Below, in pieces: positions 36,499-37,186 of a stretch of 37,186 nt of DNA. The translations under genes and the position numbers were made by a program. How positions within the stretch are numbered: the stretch's first letter is position 1; each line of letters begins with the position of its first letter. The stretch spans positions 396,647 to 433,832 of the forward strand of contig BFEA01000225.1 in assembly GCA_003427395.1 (NCBI GenBank). Reading direction: 5' to 3'. The notes beneath the pieces are model-generated. The model had not been told where the DNA came from, made no database searches, and saw nothing but the letters and a program-made list of their open reading frames with translations. The stretch is from Chara braunii (lineage: Eukaryota > Streptophyta > Charophyceae > Charales > Characeae).

Positions 36499-36856
36499 GG
36501 GCCTCACTCCACTACGCTTGACCCTCAAAAAATTCCGAGAGTGCTTCAGGCGCTGTCAGTCGAGAGACGAGCAGGATTTTAAGGCCGTCTCTCCACTTCA
36601 CTCGACTCTCGAAGAAAGCCTCCGTTCTAGAGCATTAAACGACAAGGCCAGCCTGTCTTCTTGGCCGCGATTACGAACACACCCTCGAAAAAGGAGCGCT
36701 GTTTCAAGGGTCATCTTGACCACCCAGGGGCTAGGACAAAAGGCCCGTGACAGGCGGGCACTCTCAACTCTTCAAGCGCTCCTACCTACTGACACTCCTG
36801 ACAGCTCTTGAACTGCGGTTTCAAGAGCTCGGTTCAAGCATTAGTGGAGCGAGACC
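36499..36856. mobile_element. MITE, GGGCCTCGCTC family, copy 3 (358 bp)
   Basis: The left end is GGGCCTCACTCCACTACGCT followed by TGACCC. The right end on the other strand is GGTCTCGCTCCACTAATGCT followed by TGAACC. The flanks are TAT (36496-36498) and TAC (36857-36859), a near-matching 3-bp target. The interior is longer than in the other copies. A perfect AGCTCTTGAA/TTCAAGAGCT hairpin lies at about 36804-36829. Confidence 0.65.
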
Positions 36857-36969
36857 TACTCTTGACGTTTTCAAGAGCGGCTGTGACAGCGCTTGAGCCA
36901 GGGCTGGGCCGGCAACCGGCCGGTTCACCTCCCCCGGTCCAACCGGTTCCGGATCGGTCCAGGGGTGGT

Positions 36970-37186
36970 CGCGAATGTGTACGAGCGAGAAAGGGAGAGA
37001 GGAGATCCGATATTTTCTATCAGAGAAATGCCTGCGTTTGTGGGTGCTTGCGAATGTGTGTGAGCGAGAAACGGAAGTCGGAGGGAGAGAGGTCGGCTCC
37101 TGATATCTTTGTTTCAAGCGTCATCCTGACTCATCCATGCAGGGTAGTCACGCCGACGGTCGGCGGCCCTGGACCCGTCGGCTGCC
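36970..37186. repeat. Direct repeats at the right edge
   Basis: GCGAATGTGTACGAGCGAGA (36971) recurs as GCGAATGTGTGTGAGCGAGA (37050), each followed by GGGAGAGAGG within 25 bases. GTTTCAAGCGTCATCCTGAC (about 37109) resembles GTTTCAAGGGTCATCTTGAC (about 36701). The window ends inside this sequence. Confidence 0.6.

Larger units (their letters stand above)
32069..37186 (+). other. TIC236 intron 5, open at the window edge
   Basis: It starts GTTTGTATTG. I looked for the next expected exon (a VP.VE.NALM...PL..PLAGSV-like segment) in all + frames and did not find it. Features are a palindrome cluster near 32700-32950, GA/CT-rich stretches at 33240-33480, short tandem repeats, the U6 pseudogene array, a MITE and terminal repeats. 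About 33660-34380, 34470-35080 and 35300-36490 show nothing I can name. Confidence 0.75.

Overview
The window is nuclear DNA from a repeat-rich plant-lineage eukaryote, most likely a charophyte green alga (Chara-like). This inference rests on three things: a plant/algal chloroplast-import gene with several-kilobase introns, a mitochondrial insert with green-lineage nad2, nad7 and ccmF reading frames, and a dense load of LINE, SINE, MITE and LTR sequence. The species is inferred, not proven.

The one gene I can support is the 5' part of a TIC236 gene on the + strand. TIC236 is the chloroplast TamB/DUF490-type inner-envelope translocon protein. I resolve five exons: 13863-17377, 24125-24323, 29647-29706, 30543-30647 and 31928-32068. 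All junctions are GT-AG and keep the frame, giving 1340 codons, and each exon matches consecutive segments of land-plant TIC236. The gene continues past the right edge; intron 5 fills 32069-37186 with no further recognisable exon.

Left of the gene (1-13800) lies mobile and repeat DNA. It has tRNA-derived SINEs linked to (CT)n tracts, a + strand LINE scrap, a GC-rich minisatellite, and a decayed LINE on the - strand (about 4745-9460). A mitochondrial insert (about 5640-6440) splits that LINE and fuses pieces of nad2, nad7 and ccmF into one open frame. Further right are a 141-base N gap and a 379-bp element with long inverted ends.

The introns of TIC236 hold most of the unusual structure: two MITE families that I could define here from their termini (a TA-target family with CCGTCTTC ends, 2 copies; a 3-bp-target family with GGGCCTCGCTC ends, 3 copies), an 18S rRNA 3' fragment abutting one of the MITEs exactly at its TA, a long foldback, a solo LTR with a GTAC target duplication, three SINE families, several tandem duplications, and a U6 snRNA retropseudogene inside a minisatellite. 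Intron 2 also carries a laboratory artefact: a 38-bp Nextera mate-pair junction (24589-24626) between two identical 176-bp copies. I found no novel multi-gene system. The most notable items are the expanded algal TIC236, the in-frame mitochondrial chimera, the 18S/MITE junction, the U6 retropseudogene and the adapter artefact.
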